Origin: Bradyrhizobium tropiciagri
Lineage (GTDB): Bacteria > Pseudomonadota > Alphaproteobacteria > Rhizobiales > Xanthobacteraceae
Reading direction: 5' to 3'
DNA length: 64,000 nt
NCBI RefSeq assembly: GCF_018130505.1
Contig: NZ_JAFCKH010000001.1
Span: 558,001 to 622,000 of the forward strand
Shown here piece after piece: positions 40,212 to 47,055 of the stretch. The position numbers were made by a program, and so were the translations under genes. The notes under the pieces were generated by a model. That model saw only the letters and a program-made list of their open reading frames with translations, was not told the origin of the DNA and did not search any database. Position 1 is the stretch's first letter; each line of letters starts with the position of its first letter.

Positions 40212-41489
40212 TCACATCATCCCGCTCTCTTCCTCCTCCGCCTTCTCGATCAGTTCCTCGCTCACCACCAGTTTTCGCCGCGGCACGATGAAGATCATCG
40301 TCGCGGCACAGGCCAGCGAGATCGCGAAGATCGCGGCCATCAGCGGCAGTGTGCTCGTGGAATGGCCGCCGAGATAGGCGCCGAATTGCGAGATCAGCGC
40401 GCCGATGCCCTGCTGCAGAAAGCCCATCGCGCCGGAGGCGGTGCCGGCGGCCTCGGGGCGGATGCTGATGGCGCCGGCGGCGGAGTTGGCCATCACGAAG
40501 GCGTTGGCGACCATCACGATCATCTGGGTGCCGAACAGCCAGAGCGGTGCCTGGTTCAGTCCGAAGATGCTCCAGGTCAAATTGAGCAGGCTGCCGCCGA
40601 CCTGCAGCGCGAGGCCGAACCAGATCAGTCTTTCGAGCGAGTGCCGCGGCGCGAACCGCACGCACAGCAGATTGCCGACGAAGTAGCCGAAGCCGGTCAT
40701 GGCGAACCACGCGCCGTATTCGGCGCTGCTGCGGCCCATCTGCGTCACCACGATGTAGGGACCGCCGCCGGCGAAGGCGAAGATGATCTGCGAGGCGAGC
40801 ACCTGGCACAGCAGATAACCGACGAAGGCGCGGCTCGTCATCAGTCTGCCGAGATCGCCGCGGAAGCTCGACGTGTCGGCGCGGTCGCGGCGGGTCTCCG
40901 GCAGCGCCAGCGCGATGAAGATCGTGGTAAGCAGCGACGCCGCGGTGATGAGATACAGGATCGCCCGCCAGCCGAAAGCGGTCTCCAAAAGGCCGCCGGT
41001 CAGCGGGCTCACCATCTGCGCGATCATCAGCGCGGCGACGACGAGGCTGATCATGGCGCCGACGCGCTCGCGCGGATAGAGATCGCGGATGATGGCGCGG
41101 CTGATCACCATGCCGCTGGCGCCGCCGAGCGCCTGGAAGAAGCGCGCGGCGATCAGCTGCGGCAGTGTCTGCGCAAACACCGAGCCGATGCCGGCCACCA
41201 CCATCAGCCCGAGGCCGGCGAGCAGCACCGGACGGCGGCCGAACTTGTCCGACAGCGGCCCCATGACCAGCTGCGACAGCGCGATGCCGACCATGTAGAG
41301 CGACACCGTCATCTGCGCGATCGAGATGTCGCGGCCGAAATCGGTCGCGAGCACCGGCAGCGCCGGCACCAGCATGTAGAGCGAGATCGGCGCCACACCC
41401 GTCATCACGACGAGCATCAGCAGCATGACCTTCGATGTCGCGATGTTGTCCTTGGCCGCGCCGGGCGGCTTGCCCATCACGCCGTGCAT
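40212..41489 (-). CDS. Multidrug efflux MFS transporter, Bcr/CflA family
   Basis: A 425-residue protein with twelve predicted helices, a proton-driven drug exporter of the Bcr/CflA subfamily (chloramphenicol, bicyclomycin type substrates). The blocks YMLVPALPVLATDFG in helix 1, GPLSDKFGRRPVLLAGL in loop 2-3 and ARFFQALGGASGMVISRA in helix 4 are characteristic. The C-terminus is acidic (EELIEKAEEEESG). Start at 41489 or the ATG at 41477. It stands alone between repeat clusters. Confidence 0.9.
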   Translation of the reverse strand: MHGVMGKPPGAAKDNIATSKVMLLMLVVMTGVAPISLYMLVPALPVLATDFGRDISIAQMTVSLYMVGIALSQLVMGPLSDKFGRRPVLLAGLGLMVVAGIGSVFAQTLPQLIAARFFQALGGASGMVISRAIIRDLYPRERVGAMISLVVAALMIAQMVSPLTGGLLETAFGWRAILYLITAASLLTTIFIALALPETRRDRADTSSFRGDLGRLMTSRAFVGYLLCQVLASQIIFAFAGGGPYIVVTQMGRSSAEYGAWFAMTGFGYFVGNLLCVRFAPRHSLERLIWFGLALQVGGSLLNLTWSIFGLNQAPLWLFGTQMIVMVANAFVMANSAAGAISIRPEAAGTASGAMGFLQQGIGALISQFGAYLGGHSTSTLPLMAAIFAISLACAATMIFIVPRRKLVVSEELIEKAEEEESGMM

Positions 41490-41660
41490 TCAGGTCCGAT
41501 CCAGTGTTGTGAATCGACTGTAGCGATCCCTCTCGCGCGGAATACGGGTGTTTCGGCATGCGCCCATGCCGATTCCGGGAAGCGCGCCGCATGATATTTC
41601 GCCTCGCGCAACAAGCTGCTGTCGTCCTGGCGAAAGCCAGCTACATCCCCATTCACCGCT

Positions 41661-41762
41661 GTCATCGCCCGGCTGACGGGGCGATCCAGTACGCCGCGGC
41701 TCATCGGCTCGACAACGACTGCCTCTGGAATACTGGATCACCCGGTCAAGCCGGGTGATGAC
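41661..41762. repeat. Intergenic repeat, GTCATCGCCCGG family, copy 1
   Basis: A 102-bp unit from GTCATCGCCCGGCTGACGGG to CCGGGTCAAGCCGGGTGATG-AC-like ends, with GCCTCTGGAATACTGGATCA inside. A second, similar unit lies 57 bases downstream at 41820. Confidence 0.85.
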
Positions 41763-41819
41763 ACCGCGGTAGTGGATGCGACATCCGCTACAAACTCGCT
41801 GCTGTCCCCACCCGCCGCT

Positions 41820-41920
41820 GTCATCGCCCGGCTTGACCGGGCGATCCAGTACGCCGCGGCCTCTCGGCTCAACAACAACTGCCTCTGGAATACTGGATCC
41901 CCGCTTTCGCGGGGGATGAC
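41820..41920. repeat. Intergenic repeat, GTCATCGCCCGG family, copy 2
   Basis: A 101-bp unit with the same GCGATCCAGTACGCCGCGGC and GCCTCTGGAATACTGGATCC segments as the first, ending CGCGGGGGATGAC. The spacers before both copies also match in part (ACAAGCTGCTGT and ACAAACTCGCTGCTGT), so the pair looks like a tandem duplication that has diverged. Together they fill the 470-base gap 41490-41960, which has no gene. Confidence 0.85.
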
Positions 41921-41960
41921 ACCGCGTTTGTGGCAAGCGATCGCGGCCGCGCAGCAGTTG

Positions 41961-43787
41961 CTACTTCAGCGGCGCCGTCGCCGCGTCGAGCCAGAGCTTG
42001 GTGGCGTCATCGAGATGCGGCCGCACCGTCCGGTTGACGCGCGCATGGTAGTCGTTGAGCCACGCCAGCTCGTCCGCGCTCAGCATGCTCACATCGATCA
42101 GCCGGCGATCGATCGGCGCCAGGGTCAGCGTCTCGAAGGCGTTCACCGGCTTCTCGGCGCCCGCAATGTCGGTGCCGATCACGAGCTCGAGGTTCTCGAT
42201 CCTGATCCCGTAAGCGTCAGTCTTGTAGTAGCCGGGCTCGTTGGACAGGATCATGCCGCGCTTCAGCGGCGTGGTGCCGAGTTTCGAAATCCGCGCCGGG
42301 CCTTCATGCACGCTGAGATAGCTGCCGACGCCATGGCCGGTGCCGTGCTCGAAATCGATGCCGGCCTGCCAGAGATATTGCCGCGCCAGCGTGTCGAGCT
42401 GCGCGCCGGTGGTGCCGTCGGGGAAGATCGCACGGGCGATCGCGATGTGGCCGCGCAGTACGCGGGTGAAGCGGTCGCGCATCTCGTCGGTAGGGTTGCC
42501 GATCGCGATGGTGCGGGTGACGTCGGTGGTGCCGTCCTCGTATTGCGCGCCGGAATCGATCAGCAAGAGGTCGCCGGGCTCGATGCGGCGGTTGCTCTTG
42601 CGGGTGACGCGGTAATGCACGATGGCGCCGTTCGGGCCGGTGCCGGAGATGGTCGGGAACGAGACGTCCTTCAGCGCGCCGGTGTCGCGGCGGAAGCTTT
42701 CGAGCGCCTCGACGGCGTCGATCTCGGTCAGCTTGCCCGCAGGCGCCTCGCGGTCGACCCAGGCGAGGAAGCGCGCCAGCGCCACCGCGTCGCGCTGGTG
42801 CGCGGTGCGCGTGCCCTCGATCTCGGTGCTGTTCTTCACCGCCTTGAGGAGGCTGACCGGATCGCTGCCGCGCACCGGCTTGCCGCCGGCGCCGGTGATG
42901 AGCCGGCTCAGCGCGTCGGCCGCGGTCGCGCCGTCGAGCGCGATCGAGGCGCCGCGTTTGGCTAGCTCGGTGAGTTTCGGCGTCAGCGCCGCGGGCTCCT
43001 CGACATCGGCGGACTGCTCGAGATGGTCGCGCGTCGCATTGGACAGCTTGCGGTGGTCGATGAACACTACCGGCCGGCCGTCCTTCGGCACCAGCGCGTA
43101 GGACAGCGGCAGCGGCGTGTGCGAGACGTCGGCGCCGCGGATGTTGAAGGTCCAGGCCACCGCGTGGCTGTCGGACAGCACCAGCGCGTCGACGCCGAGC
43201 TTGCCGATCTCGAGCCGGATCCGCTTGAGCTTCTCCGCCTCGATCTCGCCGGAGTACTGCGCGCCGTGGATGGTGACGGGACCGAGCGGCGGGGCCGGCC
43301 GCTCGCTCCAGATCGCATCGACCGGATTGCTCTCGACCGCAACCAACTCGGCGCCGGCCTTGGCGCAGGCGGCGGCAAGACGCTCGGCTGCCGCAGACGT
43401 GTGCAGCCACGGATCAAATCCGAGGCGGTCGCCGGCGGAAAGATGCCGCGTCAGCCAATGCTCCGGCGGAGGATCGACCAGCGGCTCGACCTCCCAGGCC
43501 TTGCGGTCGACCTGCTTGCCGGCCTGCAGCGTGTAGCGGCCATCGACGAACACCGCGGCCTGCTGGCTGAGCACGATCGCAAGGCCCGCCGATCCGGTGA
43601 AGCCGGTCAGCCAGGCGAGCCGCTCCTCGGACGGCGCAACGTATTCATTCTGCTGCTGGTCGGCGCGCGGGATCACGAATCCCGTCAGCTTGCGGCGGGC
43701 GAGTTCCTCACGGAAGGCGCTCAGGCGTGCGGTCAGCGCGACGCCGCTCTCGGGTTCCTCGAATGTCTGGAAATGGGCTTCGAACAT
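41961..43787 (-). CDS. Xaa-Pro aminopeptidase (aminopeptidase P family)
   Basis: A 608-residue metallo-peptidase that removes an N-terminal residue before proline, in the long form with two creatinase-like N-terminal domains (about 1-310) and a pita-bread catalytic domain (about 310-540), plus a C-terminal extension. Metal ligands are visible in LLIDSGAQYEDGTTDVTRT (both aspartates), the histidine in HGTGHGVGSYLSVHEGP and the glutamates in ILSNEPGYY and IRIENLELV. The start at 43787 (MFEAHFQTFEEPE) has an AGGTG nearby; longer in-frame starts are less likely. Cytoplasmic. Confidence 0.93.
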   Translation of the reverse strand: MFEAHFQTFEEPESGVALTARLSAFREELARRKLTGFVIPRADQQQNEYVAPSEERLAWLTGFTGSAGLAIVLSQQAAVFVDGRYTLQAGKQVDRKAWEVEPLVDPPPEHWLTRHLSAGDRLGFDPWLHTSAAAERLAAACAKAGAELVAVESNPVDAIWSERPAPPLGPVTIHGAQYSGEIEAEKLKRIRLEIGKLGVDALVLSDSHAVAWTFNIRGADVSHTPLPLSYALVPKDGRPVVFIDHRKLSNATRDHLEQSADVEEPAALTPKLTELAKRGASIALDGATAADALSRLITGAGGKPVRGSDPVSLLKAVKNSTEIEGTRTAHQRDAVALARFLAWVDREAPAGKLTEIDAVEALESFRRDTGALKDVSFPTISGTGPNGAIVHYRVTRKSNRRIEPGDLLLIDSGAQYEDGTTDVTRTIAIGNPTDEMRDRFTRVLRGHIAIARAIFPDGTTGAQLDTLARQYLWQAGIDFEHGTGHGVGSYLSVHEGPARISKLGTTPLKRGMILSNEPGYYKTDAYGIRIENLELVIGTDIAGAEKPVNAFETLTLAPIDRRLIDVSMLSADELAWLNDYHARVNRTVRPHLDDATKLWLDAATAPLK

Positions 43788-43874
43788 CACCTGGGGCACT
43801 CTCTTTCGGTCGAGCATAATCCGCCTGCGAGCCCGGTCGGTACGGGATCGATGCGGCCAAGCATCTCCACAATT

Positions 43875-43892
43875 TGGCATAACTTATGCTTG
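43875..43892 (+). promoter_or_regulatory. Candidate sigma-54-type promoter element
   Basis: TTGGCATAACTTATGCTT has the GG-N10-GC spacing and TGGCA core of a -24/-12 promoter, with mismatches at the -12 side. It lies about 113 bases before a small gene on the same strand. Chance occurrence is possible. Confidence 0.25.
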
Positions 43893-44004
43893 AATCGAGG
43901 CGCCAACACTAGAGACGACGCAACGGCTCGGCGCGCAAGCGGGCCGTCAAAGAGATCAGGGGAGAGTCCAGGAGTGTCTCAACTCAACGGCGAGGAGATG
44001 CACC

Positions 44005-44190
44005 ATGCCTGCCTTCAGCTTTGAGAAGATTTCGCCGCCGGTCCACCGCGGCCCGATCGCGCCGATCGAACAGAAGCAGCGCGGTGTCATCGTCCAGATC
44101 CTGGATCGCCTCGTCGAGGCCCGCGTCAGGCGCTCGTTGAAGCGGGGCAAACCCGCCGACGTCAGCCGCGATCCGCCGGCCTCCAAATAG
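44005..44190 (+). CDS. Small unknown protein (61 residues)
   Basis: A 61-residue basic protein starting MPAFSFEKISPPVHRGPIAP and containing a helix-like RGVIVQILDRLVEARVRRSL. A GAGGAG ribosome site 7 bases before the ATG supports translation. No signal peptide or membrane helix. It stands alone between aminopeptidase P (divergent) and the cysteine-cluster gene (convergent). Not recognised as a named family. Confidence 0.65.
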   Translation: MPAFSFEKISPPVHRGPIAPIEQKQRGVIVQILDRLVEARVRRSLKRGKPADVSRDPPASK

Positions 44191-44204
44191 CCACGCGATC
44201 GCGA

Positions 44205-44711
44205 TCACGCGTCCAGATTGGACGCCTTCACCACGGTCGCATTGACCACCCTGGTGCCCTCGAACTCGCGCACGATCCGCTCGTCGGGGCCGACGATGCC
44301 AAGGTCGAACTCACGCTCGCCGGTCACCAGCGTCATGCGCCGGCCGACGATGACGACCACGGTGGTGTCGACCGTCTCGCCGGAGATCGCCCATTGCTGC
44401 AACTCGCTCCGGAACGGCTCCCTGCGCCAGGCATCGGGGACGCCGGGATCGCAGCGCACCTCGATGCCGTCCTCCGACGTCGTCAACACGAGCTTGGACT
44501 TGTTGGGCCGCCAGTGATCCTCCAACAGCTGGTTGATCAGCCACACGCAGCTGAACGAGCGGCATTCCGCAGGCCGGTCGTCGTAGATCACGCAGCCGCG
44601 TCCCGGCTTGCAATGCCGGCACCACGCATTGGCGGGCTTCGCCAGCTCCTCGATCGCCATCACCTTGCAGCAGAGCGTGCAGTCGCCGCACCGTCTGCCG
44701 CTTGCGGTCAT
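44205..44711 (-). CDS. Cysteine-cluster protein, YkgJ-like
   Basis: A 168-residue protein with an N-terminal cluster CGDCTLCCK (about residues 8-16), then CRHC, CVIYDDRPAECRSFSC (about 31-55), the CxxCxxCC...C pattern of the YkgJ/Fe-S- or zinc-binding group. The rest is a small alpha-beta region of unknown role. Likely binds iron or zinc; no activity can be assigned. Its start overlaps the end of prmA (ATGA), so it is translationally coupled to the L11 methyltransferase. Confidence 0.8.
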   Translation of the reverse strand: MTASGRRCGDCTLCCKVMAIEELAKPANAWCRHCKPGRGCVIYDDRPAECRSFSCVWLINQLLEDHWRPNKSKLVLTTSEDGIEVRCDPGVPDAWRREPFRSELQQWAISGETVDTTVVVIVGRRMTLVTGEREFDLGIVGPDERIVREFEGTRVVNATVVKASNLDA

Positions 44712-45592
44712 TTCACCGCGCGAAGCAGCAGGCTGCTCCAGCCCTCGATCTTCAGGTGCCGCAGCGGCACCAGCCCGCGGGCGCGGTAGGCGGCGATCAC
44801 CGCCGGCGCCTGGTGGGTCAACAGGCCCGAGAGAATGACCTGCGCCCCCGATGCGAGGTGCCGCGACATCGGCCCGGCCAGCTGCCGCAGCGGATTGGCG
44901 AGGATGTTGGCGAGCACCAGGTCGAACGGGCCGTCCTCGGCAAAGCGCGGCGCGGCAAAGCCGGTGGCGCGGATCACGTCCACCAGATGGCCTGCGCCGT
45001 TCAGCCGGGCATTCTCCTGTGCGACCTGCACCGAGGGCGGGTCGATGTCGCTCGCCAGCAGGCGGCCATGCAGCGCCTTGGCGGCGGCGATCCCCAGCAC
45101 ACCGGTGCCGGTGCCGAGGTCGAGCACGCGGCGCGGCTGATAGGCCTTCAGCACGTGGTCGAGCAGCAGCAGGCAGCCACGGGTGGTGCCGTGATGGCCG
45201 GTGCCGAAGGCCAGCGCCGCCTCGATCTCGATGCCGAGCTTGTTGGGTGGTACCCGGTGCCGGTCGTGCTGTCCGTGCACGACGAAGCGTCCGGCCGGGA
45301 CCGGAACCAGGTCCTCCAGACTTGCCTTCACCCAGTCCTTCGCCTCGACCCGATCGAAGAATAAATCATCTGCGACATTATGTCGCACCATCTGTCCGAC
45401 CAGGTTTCGAAGCAGTTCCTCGTCCGGCGGCTCGGCAAAATGGACCGTGACATCCCAGCGGCCGTCGGGCCGTTCGAAAGCGGCAAAAGCCGCCTGATCT
45501 TCGAAAAACGTCTCGGAAAGCGCGTCAATCAGCCGTTTTGCGGTCGATTCGTCCGGAAGGGTGATGCTGGCGCGATGTGTGGAGGGGGTCAT
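44708..45592 (-). CDS. prmA: Ribosomal protein L11 methyltransferase PrmA
   Basis: A 294-residue SAM-dependent methyltransferase that trimethylates ribosomal protein L11. SAM motif I is VLDLGTGTGVLGIAAAKAL (about residues 147-165) and the catalytic-region motif LVLANILANPL (about 215-225) replaces the NPPY of other enzymes, as in PrmA. The N-terminal substrate-recognition domain is present but divergent. Length is normal. Confidence 0.93.
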   Translation of the reverse strand: MTPSTHRASITLPDESTAKRLIDALSETFFEDQAAFAAFERPDGRWDVTVHFAEPPDEELLRNLVGQMVRHNVADDLFFDRVEAKDWVKASLEDLVPVPAGRFVVHGQHDRHRVPPNKLGIEIEAALAFGTGHHGTTRGCLLLLDHVLKAYQPRRVLDLGTGTGVLGIAAAKALHGRLLASDIDPPSVQVAQENARLNGAGHLVDVIRATGFAAPRFAEDGPFDLVLANILANPLRQLAGPMSRHLASGAQVILSGLLTHQAPAVIAAYRARGLVPLRHLKIEGWSSLLLRAVK

Positions 45593-45764
45593 TGACTGCC
45601 GGTAGCGCGAATTTTGCTAAAATTTCAACTTTGATTCAATCGATTATCGCGAAAATTGGGACCGGGTCTGTAAAATCAACCTTAGATTTTGCCGTACTAT
45701 TACGGTTCCGGAACCGGCGCAGATCCGGGTTCCATGCGCATCACAACTCGAGGGCAGGGCTATC

Positions 45765-45929
45765 ATGAAGGCTTTTATCGTTAAGTTCTTGCAGGACGAC
45801 TCCGGCGCCACCGCGATCGAATACGGCCTGATCGCCGCCGGCATCGCGATTGCCATCATCGCCGCGGTGAACGGCGTCGGCACCGCGCTGAGCGGCAAGT
45901 TCGACACGATCAGCAGCTCGCTGAAATAA
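45765..45929 (+). CDS. Flp/Fap type IVb pilin
   Basis: A 54-residue prepilin too short for most gene callers. It starts MKAFIVKFLQDDSGATAIEY: a short basic leader, the G-ATAIEYGLIAAGIAIA prepilin peptidase site (cleavage after the glycine near residue 14, Glu+5 and Tyr+6), then a hydrophobic helix. This is the Flp pilin of the Tad (tight adherence) system. No cpaA-F or tad genes are in the window, so it is an orphan pilin locus. A strong terminator follows 28 bases after the stop, indicating a monocistronic transcript. Confidence 0.92.
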   Translation: MKAFIVKFLQDDSGATAIEYGLIAAGIAIAIIAAVNGVGTALSGKFDTISSSLK

Positions 45930-45956
45930 GCAATACCACCGGACGGCGTTCTCAGG

Positions 45957-45994
45957 ACACCGGGCGACTACAGTCGCTCGGTGTTTTTCTTTTT
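45957..45994 (+). terminator. Rho-independent terminator after the Flp pilin gene
   Basis: ACACCGGGCGACT and the matching AGTCGCTCGGTGT (one G:U-type mismatch) form a stem with a tight loop, followed by TTTTTCTTTTT. Starts 28 bases after the pilin stop. Confidence 0.9.
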
Positions 45995-46111
45995 GGCGGG
46001 GCATGTCGCGGGCACGGCGCCGACTGTCCAACGGATGTCCACAGGTCTGTCCCCCGCCTGTCAACGCATCATCGACGACCTTGTCGCGGAGTTGTCGGTC
46101 CATCGTGCACA

Positions 46112-46119
46112 GTCGGTCC
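46112..46119. repeat. Left 8-bp target-site duplication
   Basis: GTCGGTCC, directly outside the left inverted repeat of the element; the right-hand counterpart GCCGGTCC at 46957-46964 matches 7 of 8. Confidence 0.7.
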
Positions 46120-46140
46120 GGTAGTGTCTCAGTTTGAATT
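46120..46140. repeat. Left terminal inverted repeat of the 837-bp element
   Basis: Twenty-one bases beginning GGTAGTGTCTCAG, exact inverted copy of 46936-46956. It contains the stop codon of the left passenger gene. Confidence 0.9.
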
Positions 46141-46621
46141 ATTGCTTTGTGACTACGGCCCGTCGTCCCACGCTGTTGCCAAAAACTCCTGAGACCGTTG
46201 CGGTCGTAGCTGACGTGCGCCGGATGGTAATCGATTCGCGAAACGTCAAAATGTTGCCATCTAAAATTCCGGGAGCGATGCCATCATTTTGCATCGGCTG
46301 ATCTGGAAATTCTCGATGGTTATATTCAATGAGATAGTTGTTTCCGTAGGTATAGAAGATTTGAAATCGCATATCATACGTGTTGTCCCACTTCCCTTGC
46401 CAAGTCCCGACCCATTGGAGGGCCTCGGTCGAGGGGACGATGATCGCCGAAACTTTTTTCTCGAGCTCGTCCACCCTGTGGGGTAGAGGCTTGTACTCGT
46501 TGTTGAAGACGATCAAAGCGGCGATAACAGCGGCACTTATGGAAATAACTGTGCCCAGCGCGGACGCTGCCCAGCCCTTGTTCCGAGTAATCAGCCCGAA
46601 CAGAATTTTCAGATCGCTCAT
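46139..46621 (-). CDS. Passenger gene 1 of the element: membrane-anchored protein, unknown function
   Basis: A 160-residue protein beginning MSDLKILFGLITRNKGWAAS. One membrane helix lies at about residues 18-40 (ALGTVISISAAVIAALIVFN), followed by a short coiled-coil-like HRVDELEKKV and a beta-rich domain with WVGTWQGKW and NNYLIEYNHREF, reminiscent of lipocalin-like folds. The base composition is AT-richer than neighbouring genes, a sign of transfer. The stop codon lies at the left inverted repeat. No named family. Confidence 0.7.
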   Translation of the reverse strand: MSDLKILFGLITRNKGWAASALGTVISISAAVIAALIVFNNEYKPLPHRVDELEKKVSAIIVPSTEALQWVGTWQGKWDNTYDMRFQIFYTYGNNYLIEYNHREFPDQPMQNDGIAPGILDGNILTFRESITIRRTSATTATVSGVFGNSVGRRAVVTKQ

Positions 46622-46660
46622 TTCAGATTTTCTTTACGTAGAGGGTCGTTGAGCATAAGA

Positions 46661-46676
46661 TGCTTACCGGTAAGCA
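46661..46676. promoter_or_regulatory. Central palindrome between the two passenger genes, probable operator
   Basis: TGCTTACCGGTAAGCA is a perfect 16-bp palindrome, and AAG and CTT extend the dyad on both sides with one mismatched pair. It lies in the 75-base divergent promoter region between the two passenger genes, so it is a likely binding site of a dimeric regulator acting on both. Confidence 0.6.
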
Positions 46677-46696
46677 CCTTACAGGTTGTGCAACAG

Positions 46697-46936
46697 ATGC
46701 CAAGAGGCCCTAAGGGTGAAAAGCACCCCCGTGACGTGATCGGCGCCGCCGTCGTGATCGGCAAGATCGCCGCCGGCGAGATCGAGGACATCACCACGGA
46801 GGACGGGAAGAACGCCGCCGCCGTGGCGCTTGGTCGCATGGGCGGTAAGGCGCGGGCCGACAACATGTCGGCCAAGCGTCGCAAGGAAATCGCCAGCAAG
46901 GCCGCGAAGTCTCGCTGGTCGAAGTCCCGTGTGTGA
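46697..46936 (+). CDS. Passenger gene 2 of the element: small basic protein, MPRGPKGEK family
   Basis: A 79-residue basic protein beginning MPRGPKGEKHPRDVIGAAVV and ending with SAKRRKEIASKAAKSRW, a lysine- and arginine-rich tail (KARADNMSAKRRKEIASKAA). Short proteins of this type occur in many copies in rhizobial and burkholderial genomes, often near mobile DNA, with unknown role; nucleic acid binding is plausible from the tail. The start at 46697 is a judgement. The stop codon coincides with the first base of the right inverted repeat. Confidence 0.75.
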   Translation: MPRGPKGEKHPRDVIGAAVVIGKIAAGEIEDITTEDGKNAAAVALGRMGGKARADNMSAKRRKEIASKAAKSRWSKSRV

Positions 46937-46956
46937 ATTCAAACTGAGACACTACC
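46936..46956. repeat. Right terminal inverted repeat of the 837-bp element
   Basis: Exact reverse complement of 46120-46140, ending CTGAGACACTACC. Confidence 0.9.
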
Positions 46957-46964
46957 GCCGGTCC
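46957..46964. repeat. Right 8-bp target-site duplication
   Basis: GCCGGTCC, next to the right inverted repeat; matches the left GTCGGTCC in 7 of 8 positions, as expected of an old insertion. Confidence 0.7.
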
Positions 46965-47055
46965 GCAGCGATCAAGCCGCTTTGTCCCGTCGGAGCGCGC
47001 TGACTTATCCCGGGCTGATCCACCGCTTCTCCACAAGCCTGTCCACTGTCACCCG

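Larger units (their letters stand above)
46120..46956. mobile_element. 837-bp non-autonomous element with perfect 21-bp terminal inverted repeats
   Basis: The left end 46120-46140 begins GGTAGTGTCTCAG and the right end 46936-46956 is its exact reverse complement over 21 bases. Imperfect 8-bp direct duplications flank it, as left by a cut-and-paste transposase. Inside are two divergent genes whose stop codons touch the two inverted repeats, and a central palindrome between their starts. The left gene is clearly AT-richer than the chromosome around it. There is no transposase, so it must move, if at all, by a transposase acting from elsewhere. An 8-bp duplication fits, among others, the IS1595 group, but the family is not assigned. 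Confidence 0.85.

Noticed and set aside
40188-41594. Long plus-strand frame across the MFS transporter gene
   Set aside because: Opposite-strand shadow of a clear twelve-helix protein, rich in D, H, R, Q.
41661-41920. CRISPR-like array
   Set aside because: Only two diverged units with a near-unit spacer and no conserved short repeat; it is an intergenic repeat pair.
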